Shown here: positions 1-6,004 of the stretch, one piece after another | How positions within the stretch are numbered: the first letter of the stretch is position 1 | Layout of the letters: each line of letters opens with the position of its first letter | Origin: Oscillospiraceae bacterium | Lineage (GTDB): Bacteria > Bacillota > Clostridia > Oscillospirales > Ruminococcaceae | Assembly: GCA_016303195.1 (NCBI GenBank) | Contig: JAEDMD010000124.1 | Location: 1 to 6,061, forward strand | Length of the DNA: 6,061 nt | Direction of reading: 5' to 3' | Translations under genes and position numbers: made by a program | The notes under the pieces: generated by a model | Told to the model about the DNA's origin: nothing | Seen by the model: the letters and a program-made list of their open reading frames with translations, nothing else | Databases searched by the model: none

Positions 1-93
1 TTGGAGAGCGCCCTGTCAGGGGCAAAATTTCAGTTTAAAGTCTTTGGAAAGGGGGGTCGGGGGAAGAACCTTTCCTCAGAAAGGTTTTCCCCC
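1..93. repeat. G-rich, hairpin-bearing intergenic segment; candidate dispersed repeat
   Basis: This gene-free segment is G-rich on the plus strand, with a run of six G at 51-56 and five G at 59-63. It carries a long imperfect inverted repeat: 59-74 pairs with 79-93, giving 15 base pairs with a four-base loop (CTCA, 75-78) and one unpaired G at 66. A second hairpin competes with it, because GGAAAGG at 46-52 can pair with CCTTTCC at 69-75. Neither strand has a T-tract directly after the long stem, so it is not a classic intrinsic terminator. The layout resembles short intergenic repeats I recall from Ruminococcus and related Clostridia, but this window holds only one copy, so repeat status is an inference. 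The true left end may lie outside the window. Confidence 0.45.
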
Positions 94-106
94 GATAATT
101 ACATAT

Positions 107-144
107 AAAGCTGCTATATGAGTACGCCCCTTAATGTCAGCTTT
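107..144 (-). terminator. Weak terminator candidate downstream of the histidine kinase gene
   Basis: AAAGCTG at 107-113 pairs perfectly with CAGCTTT at 138-144, leaving a long loop of 24 bases. On the minus strand it follows the kinase stop codon at 151 within a few bases and is followed by an AT-rich stretch (ATATGTAATTAT). The stem is short, the loop is long and there is no real U-run, so termination here would be weak. The longer hairpin at 59-93 lies just beyond and may take part in ending the transcript. Confidence 0.25.
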
Positions 145-150
145 TTATGT

Positions 151-1602
151 TTATTCATCCTTGGTTTTCTCGACAACATCACTGATCCTGAACCAGAAAG
201 TCGAGCCTTTGCCGATGGTACTTCTTACACCATAATCATAGTCATGGAGTTTGAGAACTGCCTTCACTATGGAAAGTCCAAGACCTGTTCCGACAACCTC
301 TCGCTTGTGGTTCTCCGAGCGGTAATATTTGTCGAATATCAGCTTGATCTTGTCCTCCTCGATGCCTTGTCCCGTGTCTTCGATCTCAATAAGAATGCCA
401 TCGGGGCGGTTTATCTGACGGACAAAAACTTTCTTATCATCGCCTGTGTAATTCACCGCATTGTTGATGAGATTATAGATGACCTGCTCGATCTTCACAA
501 CGTCACAGCGTACAGTTCTCTCCTCGTCGGGAGTGAACTCGATGCTGTATCCTTTTTTCTCGGAAATTCCCGCAAATCGGTCAATTATCTCGCTCAGCTT
601 GGAACGGATGCCGAATTCCGACGGTTCTAACTTCTGCTTGCCGCTTTCCAGTTTGGAAAGGTCGAGTATATCATTTACCAGCAATGCAAGTCGGTCAGTC
701 TCGTTGATGATTATTTCCAGATGCTCGTTGCGCTTCACAGGATTGTCACCCGAAAGATCACGTATCATCTCCGCATAGGCTTTCAGCATAGTCAGCGGAG
801 TCCGCAGATCATGTGAAACATTCGCAATAAGGTCACGCTGCATCGTATCGACTCTTGACAGTTCTTTTTCCGCATAGGTAAGGGTATCAGCCAGCTTTTT
901 AGCTTCAAGATATCCCCTGCCGTCGAATTTTGTATCAAAATTTCCCTTTGCAAGCTGTTCCGCAGATTTTGTTATCCTGTCGATAGGTGCGGAGAGATGT
1001 GCGGAAAGATACATTGATATGAAAAATGCCGCAATTATGAGGAAAATGGTTATCAGCATAAGCTGCTGCTTGATAATATCCACAGTTGAACCGACGGGTA
1101 CAAGGGCTGAATTTATCAGAAGGTATCCGTCAGGCCTTTCGGGATCACCCAGCGGACAACCGTATATCAGCATATCATAGCCGCTTCGGGGATTTTTTAT
1201 CATATCCCTGTAAATGTGATTTTCAGCCTTTGTGATCTCCTGAACATAAACAAACGTCTTGTTCTCACGGCCGTGGATAAGGCAATCGCCCAGAACCTCC
1301 TCGGAATAGATAGAACGGCTGTGTCTGTCCATTATCTCGATACACATATCATTTTTCTGTGCTATTTCGGTTACTCTGTCATAGAATTCCTGATCCCTGA
1401 GACTTGTATATGTACTTTCAAGATATTCCGCATTTGCTGTCGTATTGCGGACTTTCATCCGTTCATAGAAATTCTCCAGAAACAATATCTGGCAGACCCA
1501 CAGAAGAAGGAATACCACCAGTGTGAATATGACAAAATATATCCATACCTTGAATTTCAGCGGCAGTCTGCTTTCGGCATTCCGTATTTTTTTAAGCTTC
1601 AA
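151..1602 (-). CDS. Membrane sensor histidine kinase of a two-component system
   Basis: A 483-residue sensor kinase that should autophosphorylate on histidine and pass the phosphate to the regulator encoded just upstream. Two membrane helices are visible, at about 19-41 and 181-203. Between them lies an extracytoplasmic domain of about 140 residues that I cannot assign to a family. A HAMP linker follows at about 204-256. The HisKA H-box has the phospho-acceptor H264 in NVSHDLRTPL. The ATPase domain has an N-box with N377 and N381, a G1 box DTGQG (409-413), an F-box FDKYYR (423-428) and a G2 box GTGLGL (438-443). All catalytic boxes look intact. The start is TTG, overlapping the regulator's 3' end by 11 bp. 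An in-frame stop at 1621-1623 leaves no ATG or GTG start, and the next methionine (M49) would lose the first helix. The nearest Shine-Dalgarno-like AGAGG (1617-1621) is 14 nt away, so translation is probably coupled to the regulator. The signal sensed is unknown. Confidence 0.95.
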   Translation of the reverse strand: MKLKKIRNAESRLPLKFKVWIYFVIFTLVVFLLLWVCQILFLENFYERMKVRNTTANAEYLESTYTSLRDQEFYDRVTEIAQKNDMCIEIMDRHSRSIYSEEVLGDCLIHGRENKTFVYVQEITKAENHIYRDMIKNPRSGYDMLIYGCPLGDPERPDGYLLINSALVPVGSTVDIIKQQLMLITIFLIIAAFFISMYLSAHLSAPIDRITKSAEQLAKGNFDTKFDGRGYLEAKKLADTLTYAEKELSRVDTMQRDLIANVSHDLRTPLTMLKAYAEMIRDLSGDNPVKRNEHLEIIINETDRLALLVNDILDLSKLESGKQKLEPSEFGIRSKLSEIIDRFAGISEKKGYSIEFTPDEERTVRCDVVKIEQVIYNLINNAVNYTGDDKKVFVRQINRPDGILIEIEDTGQGIEEDKIKLIFDKYYRSENHKREVVGTGLGLSIVKAVLKLHDYDYGVRSTIGKGSTFWFRISDVVEKTKDE

Positions 1603-2266
1603 ACTTGTATCCCATTCCTCTCAGTGTGACGATAAACTTTCTGTACTCGCCAAGACTGTTTCTCAGCATTTTGATGTGTGTATCAACAGTTCTGTCATCA
1701 CCGAAGAAGTCATAGCCCCATACTTCTTCAAGGAGCTTGTCACGGGTAAGAGCAATGTTTTTATTTTTAACAAGATAAAACAGCAGATCGTATTCCTTTG
1801 GTGTCATGGAAGCCTTTTCACCGTTGACATAGACCTCTCTGCCCGAAATATCCACTTCCAGCCCCTCGAAGACATATTTGTCGAGCTGGGTATTCTCCTC
1901 CTGACGGACATTTCTTTTCAGCACGACTTTGACTCTTGCCATAAGTTCCTTTGGTGAAAAAGGCTTTACAACATAATCGTCGATACCGATCTCAAAACCG
2001 AACAGCTTGTCATACTCCTCGCCTCTTGCCGAAAGCATTATCACAGGAATATTCTTGCTTTTGTGTATCTCCTTGCAGGCGGAATATCCGTCCAGCCTCG
2101 GCATCATGACATCCATGATGATAAGATCGTAATCATTGTCATGGCAAAGATTGACAGCTTCCATACCGTTCTCTGCCTCCGTTACCTCATAGCCCTCGAA
2201 TTCGGCATATTCTCTTACTACCTTTCTGATATTAACTTCATCGTCAACTACTAAAATATGAGCCAT
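1592..2266 (-). CDS. OmpR/PhoB-family DNA-binding response regulator
   Basis: A 224-residue response regulator of normal length for the family. The receiver domain (about 3-117) has the acidic pair D8/D9, the phospho-acceptor D52 in IIMDVMMPRLDG, the switch S79 in MLSARGE and the conserved K101 in VKPFSP. The C-terminal winged-helix domain (about 130-224) has the typical motifs LTPKEYDLL-like (MTPKEYDLLFYL, 154-165), REKLLEEVWGYDF-like (175-188) and the recognition-helix segment DRTVDTHIKMLRNSLG (191-206), then the terminal hairpin RGMGYKFEA. The ATG start is set by AGGAGGG at 2273-2279 with 6-nt spacing. It is the first gene of an operon with the kinase, which overlaps its end and is almost certainly its partner. 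It is transcribed away from the c-di-GMP gene across a shared control region, which makes both itself and that gene plausible targets. The identity of the system cannot be fixed from sequence alone. Confidence 0.96.
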   Translation of the reverse strand: MAHILVVDDEVNIRKVVREYAEFEGYEVTEAENGMEAVNLCHDNDYDLIIMDVMMPRLDGYSACKEIHKSKNIPVIMLSARGEEYDKLFGFEIGIDDYVVKPFSPKELMARVKVVLKRNVRQEENTQLDKYVFEGLEVDISGREVYVNGEKASMTPKEYDLLFYLVKNKNIALTRDKLLEEVWGYDFFGDDRTVDTHIKMLRNSLGEYRKFIVTLRGMGYKFEA

Positions 2267-2357
2267 ATATAACCCTCCTGATAGACTGTTTTAAACGTAA
2301 TACCGATAAAAAGCGCTCATTTTCAGTGTACGGCACTTTCCTTTTCTCAGTACTTTT

Positions 2358-2386
2358 ATTATAACATAATACATCATCAAAGTGTA
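2358..2386 (-). promoter_or_regulatory. Extended -10 promoter for the regulator-kinase operon
   Basis: Reading leftward, a perfect TATAAT (plus positions 2358-2363) is preceded by TGT (2364-2366), forming an extended -10 element. At 17-bp spacing the -35 position (2381-2386) reads TACACT, only three matches to consensus, which is usual for extended -10 promoters. Transcription would begin near 2351, giving a leader of about 85 nt before the regulator's ATG. Confidence 0.6.
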
Positions 2387-2405
2387 TATTTTGTGACATA
2401 TAATT

Positions 2406-2452
2406 GTAAATTTCCGTCAATTTTATAAATTCTGCATTTTAAAAGTAAATTT
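2406..2452. repeat. AT-rich direct repeats in the divergent control region; possible regulator boxes
   Basis: Three related 8-mers lie between the two divergent promoters: GTAAATTT at 2406-2413, GTCAATTT at 2416-2423 and GTAAATTT at 2445-2452. The first two are offset by 10 bp, about one helical turn, as is common for tandem half-sites of OmpR/PhoB regulators (usually 10-11 bp). The third touches the -35 of the rightward promoter. The region is very AT-rich, so chance similarity is a real alternative. It could also act as an UP element. Confidence 0.3.
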
Positions 2453-2455
2453 TCA

Positions 2456-2484
2456 TTGACATTTATAGTTATTTTTGCTATAAT
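2456..2484 (+). promoter_or_regulatory. Consensus SigA promoter for the c-di-GMP gene
   Basis: TTGACA at 2456-2461 and TATAAT at 2479-2484 are separated by exactly 17 bp. TGC immediately before the -10 adds an extended element, and the upstream DNA is AT-rich. This matches the housekeeping consensus in full. Transcription should begin near 2491, leaving a leader of about 100 nt before the ATT start at 2594. A 9-bp direct repeat, TTATAGTTA, occurs at 2463-2471 (inside the spacer) and 2489-2497 (at the start site), and is a possible operator. Confidence 0.85.
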
Positions 2485-2542
2485 GTAATTATAGTTAACT
2501 GCATAATAATATGTTGCTTACAAAAACATTGAACTTTAAACA

Positions 2543-2575
2543 GTACGCACCATCGTACCATAATATAAATTTATA
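2543..2575 (+). promoter_or_regulatory. Small inverted repeats in the leader of the c-di-GMP gene
   Basis: GTACG at 2543-2547 pairs with CGTAC at 2554-2558 around a six-base loop, and a perfect 12-bp palindrome TATAAATTTATA lies at 2564-2575, ending two bases before the ribosome binding site. I see no recognisable riboswitch consensus, including c-di-GMP classes. These may be protein sites, minor RNA structure near the ribosome binding site, or chance in AT-rich DNA. Confidence 0.25.
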
Positions 2576-2577
2576 CC

Positions 2578-2585
2578 AAAGGAGG
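2578..2585 (+). promoter_or_regulatory. Ribosome binding site that points to an ATT start
   Basis: AAAGGAGG is a full-length Shine-Dalgarno match. It is the only good one near the beginning of this reading frame, and it ends 8 nt before ATT at 2594. No ATG, GTG or TTG lies at a workable distance in frame. The first conventional start, GTG at 2627, is 41 nt downstream of the site and has no site of its own. An in-frame stop at 2561-2563 closes the frame upstream. Confidence 0.8.
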
Positions 2586-2593
2586 CGGTCGCT

Positions 2594-4807
2594 ATTAAAA
2601 ACTCCAACTTTCTCGCTGCAGCGCTCGTGATCGTTGCTGCCACCGCTTTTATCATTTTTTATTGCTTTTTGAATCCCGAACAAGCTGTAACCGCACTGAT
2701 AACCTACCTTTCAACACTGGTTTTCGGAACGCTTATACTCGCCTTTATCAGCACCATTTTCATGAAAAAGAAAAATTCCATGAATTCATCGCAGATAATC
2801 GGGATAGCCGAAAACATGAACATCGAAATTATAGTATGGGCTGACGACTTTTCCTACATACACATGAACAAGAAACTGCGTGAACTTCTTGGTCTGCCCG
2901 ATACGGCTTCCGACCATAAAGCATCGGTATGGAAAGCATTCGGCATCAGCGAACCCGATACAAAAATACTCAAAGAAATAGCTGACAGCCGCTCATACGA
3001 ATCACACTTCAAGGCTGCCGATACTACCATGGTGACCATAGCATGGAGTACTTCCCTCGCTATCAGGCAGAAAAAGCGCAACATCTATGTCAGCACAGGT
3101 TTCAACATCACTGAGTTAAAAAAGATGAAAGTCAACCTTGCAAGTGCAAACGATTTCTTCAATTCCTCGATGGAACTCGCAGAGATCGGCGTTCTTATGA
3201 GCGTTGACCGCAGAAACTACCGTGCATCGCCCGAACTTGTCAAAATGCTGGGACTTAAATCAAGCAGTATCACTGCCGAACAGTTCCGTGCGCTCGTTCA
3301 TCCGAATGACAGAAGTATCTTCGATAACGCACTGAAAGCAATGGACAGTCATGAGGTGAGAAGTGTCGATCTCCGCATAAAATCGACAGATACTCTTTAC
3401 CGCTGGTACACATACCGCTTCAAGTCGATCCATGGCACAGACAATACTCTGCCTCTTTTCGGCGGTGCTGTTATCGACATCACCGATCAGCACGAGAAAG
3501 ATGTCCGCATCGAAAAGCTCAGCTACATGGATGATGTTACCGAGACTGCAAACCGCAACAAACTGCTCATCGAGGGCAATTTCATCTATGAATCGAGCAG
3601 TATGCTCCATTATAATTTCTGGATAATCGTTCTTGATATTGACCGTTTCCATATCGTCAACGATACCTGCGGCTACTCTCACGGAAACAAAGTTCTGCGT
3701 GATTTCGCACATATACTTTATAAATATGTAACTCCCGGCGGTCTTGTTGCAAGACTCAGCGGCGATAATTTTGCACTCGTCCTCCGTGACTACGGCGATG
3801 ACGAACTCCCCGTCCGCACCGTAAAATCCATTCAGGAGGAATTCGCAAAGCTGGCAGTTGACGAGCTGGCATCGATCAACCTAAGCTGTTCAGCAGGATA
3901 TTCAATGCTCCCACGTGACGGAAAATCATTCAAGGAGATCCTCGAACACGCTGAATTCGCCCTTAAATCAACAAGCGGCGCTCCCGGCTGCATATGCGCT
4001 TATGAACCGAATATGCACGATTCGATCATCGGTGACACCGCTATGGAAAAGGCTCTCGGACTTGCTATCGAGCATAACGAACTCCGCCTGTTCTATCAGC
4101 CGAAGATCGACCTCGCAACAGGCAAATTAATGGGCGTTGAGGCTCTTATCAGATGGATAAAGCCCGACGGTACTATTATTCCGCCCGACTCATTCGTCCG
4201 CATCGCAGAAAAATGCAACCTTATCGGCAAGATCAGCGATTTCGTGCTGAATGAGGGCTGTCACCAGAACAAGCTGTGGCAGAAAATGGGATACCCGAAC
4301 ATTGTTATGTCCATAAACTTCGCTTCTTCAGACTTCTATCAGCCTGACCTCAAAGAAAAAGTCTTTGATGCTCTCGCACGTGCAGGTCTGGACGCTGAAT
4401 GGCTGGAAGTCGAGCTTACTGAATCACTGGCGCTCCGTGATGTGAATTTCGCTGTGGCACAGATGAACAAACTGCGTGATCTCGGTGTAAAACTGGCAAT
4501 GGACGACTTCGGTACAGGTTATTCTTCACTGAGCCATCTCCAGAAACTACCTATCACTTTGCTGAAGCTGGATCAGTCATTCATCAAGAATATCGAGCAT
4601 GACAATATCGCCTACGAAATAGTTTCAGCGGTCATCCGTATCGCTAAATCCAAAAAGATCGAAACTATTGCCGAGGGCATCGAGAACCACGTTCAGGAAT
4701 CGATCCTCAGAATGGCAGGCTGTGATTACGCTCAGGGCTATCTCTACGGAAAGCCCATGCCGCCTCAGGAACTGGAAAAATTCTTCGAGCGCAACTCTAA
4801 GAAATAA
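2594..4807 (+). CDS. Membrane PAS-PAS-GGDEF-EAL protein, probable c-di-GMP phosphodiesterase
   Basis: Read from the ATT start, this is a 737-residue protein. Two membrane helices (about 6-26 and 34-56) joined by a short NPEQ turn leave the rest in the cytoplasm. Two PAS-like sensor domains follow (about 71-176 and 191-301, the second ending in a PAC-type FGGAVIDITD). The GGDEF domain (about 306-471) is degenerate: the signature reads SGDNF at 389-393, the usual LTGLxNR reads VTETANR, and the RxxD inhibitory site is absent. The metal-binding DID (348-350) remains. The EAL domain (about 484-731) keeps every catalytic residue I can check: Q502, E516 of EAL, N575, E607, D637/D638 in DDFGTGYSSL, K658, E694 and Q714. 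It should therefore hydrolyse c-di-GMP to pGpG, with the GGDEF domain perhaps binding GTP as a regulator. Starting at GTG 2627 would give 726 residues but clip the first helix and lack a ribosome binding site. Confidence 0.93.
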   Translation: MKNSNFLAAALVIVAATAFIIFYCFLNPEQAVTALITYLSTLVFGTLILAFISTIFMKKKNSMNSSQIIGIAENMNIEIIVWADDFSYIHMNKKLRELLGLPDTASDHKASVWKAFGISEPDTKILKEIADSRSYESHFKAADTTMVTIAWSTSLAIRQKKRNIYVSTGFNITELKKMKVNLASANDFFNSSMELAEIGVLMSVDRRNYRASPELVKMLGLKSSSITAEQFRALVHPNDRSIFDNALKAMDSHEVRSVDLRIKSTDTLYRWYTYRFKSIHGTDNTLPLFGGAVIDITDQHEKDVRIEKLSYMDDVTETANRNKLLIEGNFIYESSSMLHYNFWIIVLDIDRFHIVNDTCGYSHGNKVLRDFAHILYKYVTPGGLVARLSGDNFALVLRDYGDDELPVRTVKSIQEEFAKLAVDELASINLSCSAGYSMLPRDGKSFKEILEHAEFALKSTSGAPGCICAYEPNMHDSIIGDTAMEKALGLAIEHNELRLFYQPKIDLATGKLMGVEALIRWIKPDGTIIPPDSFVRIAEKCNLIGKISDFVLNEGCHQNKLWQKMGYPNIVMSINFASSDFYQPDLKEKVFDALARAGLDAEWLEVELTESLALRDVNFAVAQMNKLRDLGVKLAMDDFGTGYSSLSHLQKLPITLLKLDQSFIKNIEHDNIAYEIVSAVIRIAKSKKIETIAEGIENHVQESILRMAGCDYAQGYLYGKPMPPQELEKFFERNSKK

Positions 4808-4820
4808 AACATGGTAATTT

Positions 4821-4861
4821 TCGGCATATGCCGATTTGCAGGCCATTGAACCGAAATGGCC
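4821..4861 (+). promoter_or_regulatory. Paired inverted repeats in the leader of the phosphofructokinase gene
   Basis: Two perfect inverted repeats sit in the 80-bp spacer before the phosphofructokinase gene. TCGGCATATGCCGA at 4821-4834 is a 14-bp palindrome. GGCCATT at 4841-4847 pairs with AATGGCC at 4855-4861 around a seven-base loop. Neither is followed by a T-run, so neither is a convincing intrinsic terminator. TTCGG at 4820-4824 could instead pair with CCGAA at 4851-4855 or 4866-4870, which would give mutually exclusive folds. The palindrome could also be a protein operator. No clear SigA promoter is visible in the spacer. Confidence 0.4.
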
Positions 4862-4874
4862 CATCCCGAATAAC

Positions 4875-4879
4875 GGAGG
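4875..4879 (+). promoter_or_regulatory. Ribosome binding site fixing the phosphofructokinase start
   Basis: GGAGG lies 8 nt before ATG at 4888. This rules out the in-frame ATG at 4828, which would add 20 residues unlike the family, has no ribosome binding site and falls inside the 14-bp palindrome. Confidence 0.85.
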
Positions 4880-4887
4880 TATCAAAC

Positions 4888-5970
4888 ATGAAAAGAAGAA
4901 TCGGAATACTTACAAGCGGCGGTGACTGTCCCGGACTCAACGCTACCATCAGAGGCGTTGCCAAGGCCTGCTACGAGAGATTCGGCGAGGAAAACGTTGA
5001 GATAGTAGGCATATCCAACGGCTACTACGGACTCATCAACAATCTCTGCAAGGATATGGCTCCATCCGCTTTCTCAGGCATCCTCACTCAGGGCGGTACA
5101 ATATTCGGCACTAAGCGTCAGCCGTTCAAGATGATGCAGGTCATCGGCGAGGATAACGTTGACAAAGTCAAGAACATGAAGGAGACTTACAAGAAGCAGA
5201 AGCTCGACTGTCTCCTCACCCTCGGCGGCAACGGCACTCACAAGACCTCAAAACTCCTCTCGGATGAAGGTCTGAATATTATCGGTCTGCCAAAGACAAT
5301 TGATAACGATATTTACGGAACTGACGTAACTTTCGGCTTCCACACCGCCGTTGACATCGCAACTGACGTTATCGACCGTCTCCACACAACAGCCGCAAGC
5401 CACTCACGTATCCTCCTCTGCGAGATCATGGGCAACAAGGCCGGCTGGCTCACACTCAATGCAGGTATCGCAGGCGGTGCTGATGTTATCGTTATCCCTG
5501 AAATTCCTTATGATATCGACAAGATCTGCGATTCAGTCATGGCAAGAAGCGCATCCGGCAAAACTTTCTCCATTGTCGCTGTTGCAGAGGGCGCATTCGA
5601 TATCAACGAGGCTAAAATGAAGAAGAAGGAGCGTGCAAAGAAACGTGCCGAAGCAGGTATTATCACCGCTACAAGCCGAATCGCCGCTCAGATACAGTCA
5701 AACACAGGTATCGAAGCCCGTGTATGTGTTCCCGGACATATGCTCCGTGGCGGCGCTCCAAGTGCTTATGACCGTGTTCTTTCAACTCAGTTCGGTGTTC
5801 ACGCCGCTTACCTCATCGCTCAGGAAAAGTACGGCCGTACCGTTGCTAAGATCGGCAACAAGATAACCTCCAACAAACTGGAAGATATCGCCGGCAAGAC
5901 AAAGTTCGTTGATGTCGAGAATCACCTCGTCATTGCCGCACGTGATATCGGTGTTTCTTTCGGTGACTGA
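4888..5970 (+). CDS. 6-phosphofructokinase, group III type (probably ATP-dependent)
   Basis: A complete 360-residue phosphofructokinase, the cytoplasmic enzyme that converts fructose 6-phosphate to fructose 1,6-bisphosphate, the committed step of glycolysis. The N-terminus GILTSGGDCPGLNATIRG (6-23) and QGGTIFGTKR (68-77) form the nucleotide-binding region. The catalytic loop is PKTIDND (135-141) with catalytic D139. MGN (181-183) stands where many ATP enzymes have MGR. PEIP (204-207) carries the substrate-contacting E205. R278 to R296, with H284 and R287, fits the phosphofructokinase signature pattern. The donor-site loop is GGNGT (113-117), with Gly at the position that is Asp in pyrophosphate enzymes, while K136 is the residue usual in pyrophosphate and group III enzymes. 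The Gly suggests ATP as donor, but this is an inference. The gene follows the c-di-GMP gene by 80 bp on the same strand and may be reached by read-through. I leave the symbol blank because pfkA and pfp cannot be separated with certainty. Confidence 0.95.
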   Translation: MKRRIGILTSGGDCPGLNATIRGVAKACYERFGEENVEIVGISNGYYGLINNLCKDMAPSAFSGILTQGGTIFGTKRQPFKMMQVIGEDNVDKVKNMKETYKKQKLDCLLTLGGNGTHKTSKLLSDEGLNIIGLPKTIDNDIYGTDVTFGFHTAVDIATDVIDRLHTTAASHSRILLCEIMGNKAGWLTLNAGIAGGADVIVIPEIPYDIDKICDSVMARSASGKTFSIVAVAEGAFDINEAKMKKKERAKKRAEAGIITATSRIAAQIQSNTGIEARVCVPGHMLRGGAPSAYDRVLSTQFGVHAAYLIAQEKYGRTVAKIGNKITSNKLEDIAGKTKFVDVENHLVIAARDIGVSFGD

Positions 5971-5986
5971 TAAAAACAAATTAAAG

Positions 5987-6004
5987 CCGCAGCAAATGCT
6001 GCGG
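5987..6004. terminator. Hairpin terminator after the phosphofructokinase gene, possibly bidirectional
   Basis: CCGCAGC at 5987-5993 pairs perfectly with GCTGCGG at 5998-6004 around the loop AAAT, 16 bases after the stop codon. On the plus strand the stem is followed only by TTTCAG, a weak U-tract. On the minus strand it is followed by CTTTAATTTGTTTTT, a better one. It probably ends the phosphofructokinase transcript and may also end a convergent gene lying to the right. Confidence 0.7.

Noticed and set aside
51..63. G-quadruplex from the two long G-runs
   Set aside because: Only two runs lie close together, so four separate GGG tracts with loops are not available. A hairpin explains the second run better.
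118..630. 170-residue plus-strand reading frame opposite the kinase 3' end
   Set aside because: It lies antisense to a clear kinase catalytic domain, has no ribosome binding site before its ATG and shows no recognisable domain.
1216..1957. Overlapping plus-strand reading frames opposite the kinase and regulator
   Set aside because: They mirror the codon pattern of the real minus-strand genes and have no start signals.
2415..2420. TTGACG on the minus strand as a -35 for the regulator operon
   Set aside because: No acceptable -10 lies 16-18 bp downstream of it on that strand. The extended -10 at 2358-2366 is the better promoter.
2491..2593. Riboswitch, such as a c-di-GMP class, in the leader of the GGDEF-EAL gene
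   Set aside because: The leader is short and AT-rich with only a 5-bp stem and a palindrome, and none of the conserved c-di-GMP aptamer segments is recognisable.
2495..2683. Minus-strand 62-residue frame across the c-di-GMP gene leader
   Set aside because: It runs against a consensus promoter, its leader and the first membrane helix, with no ribosome binding site or family resemblance.
4828..4887. Upstream in-frame ATG extending phosphofructokinase by 20 residues
   Set aside because: No ribosome binding site precedes it, the added residues are unlike the family, and GGAGG before ATG 4888 gives a normal N-terminus.
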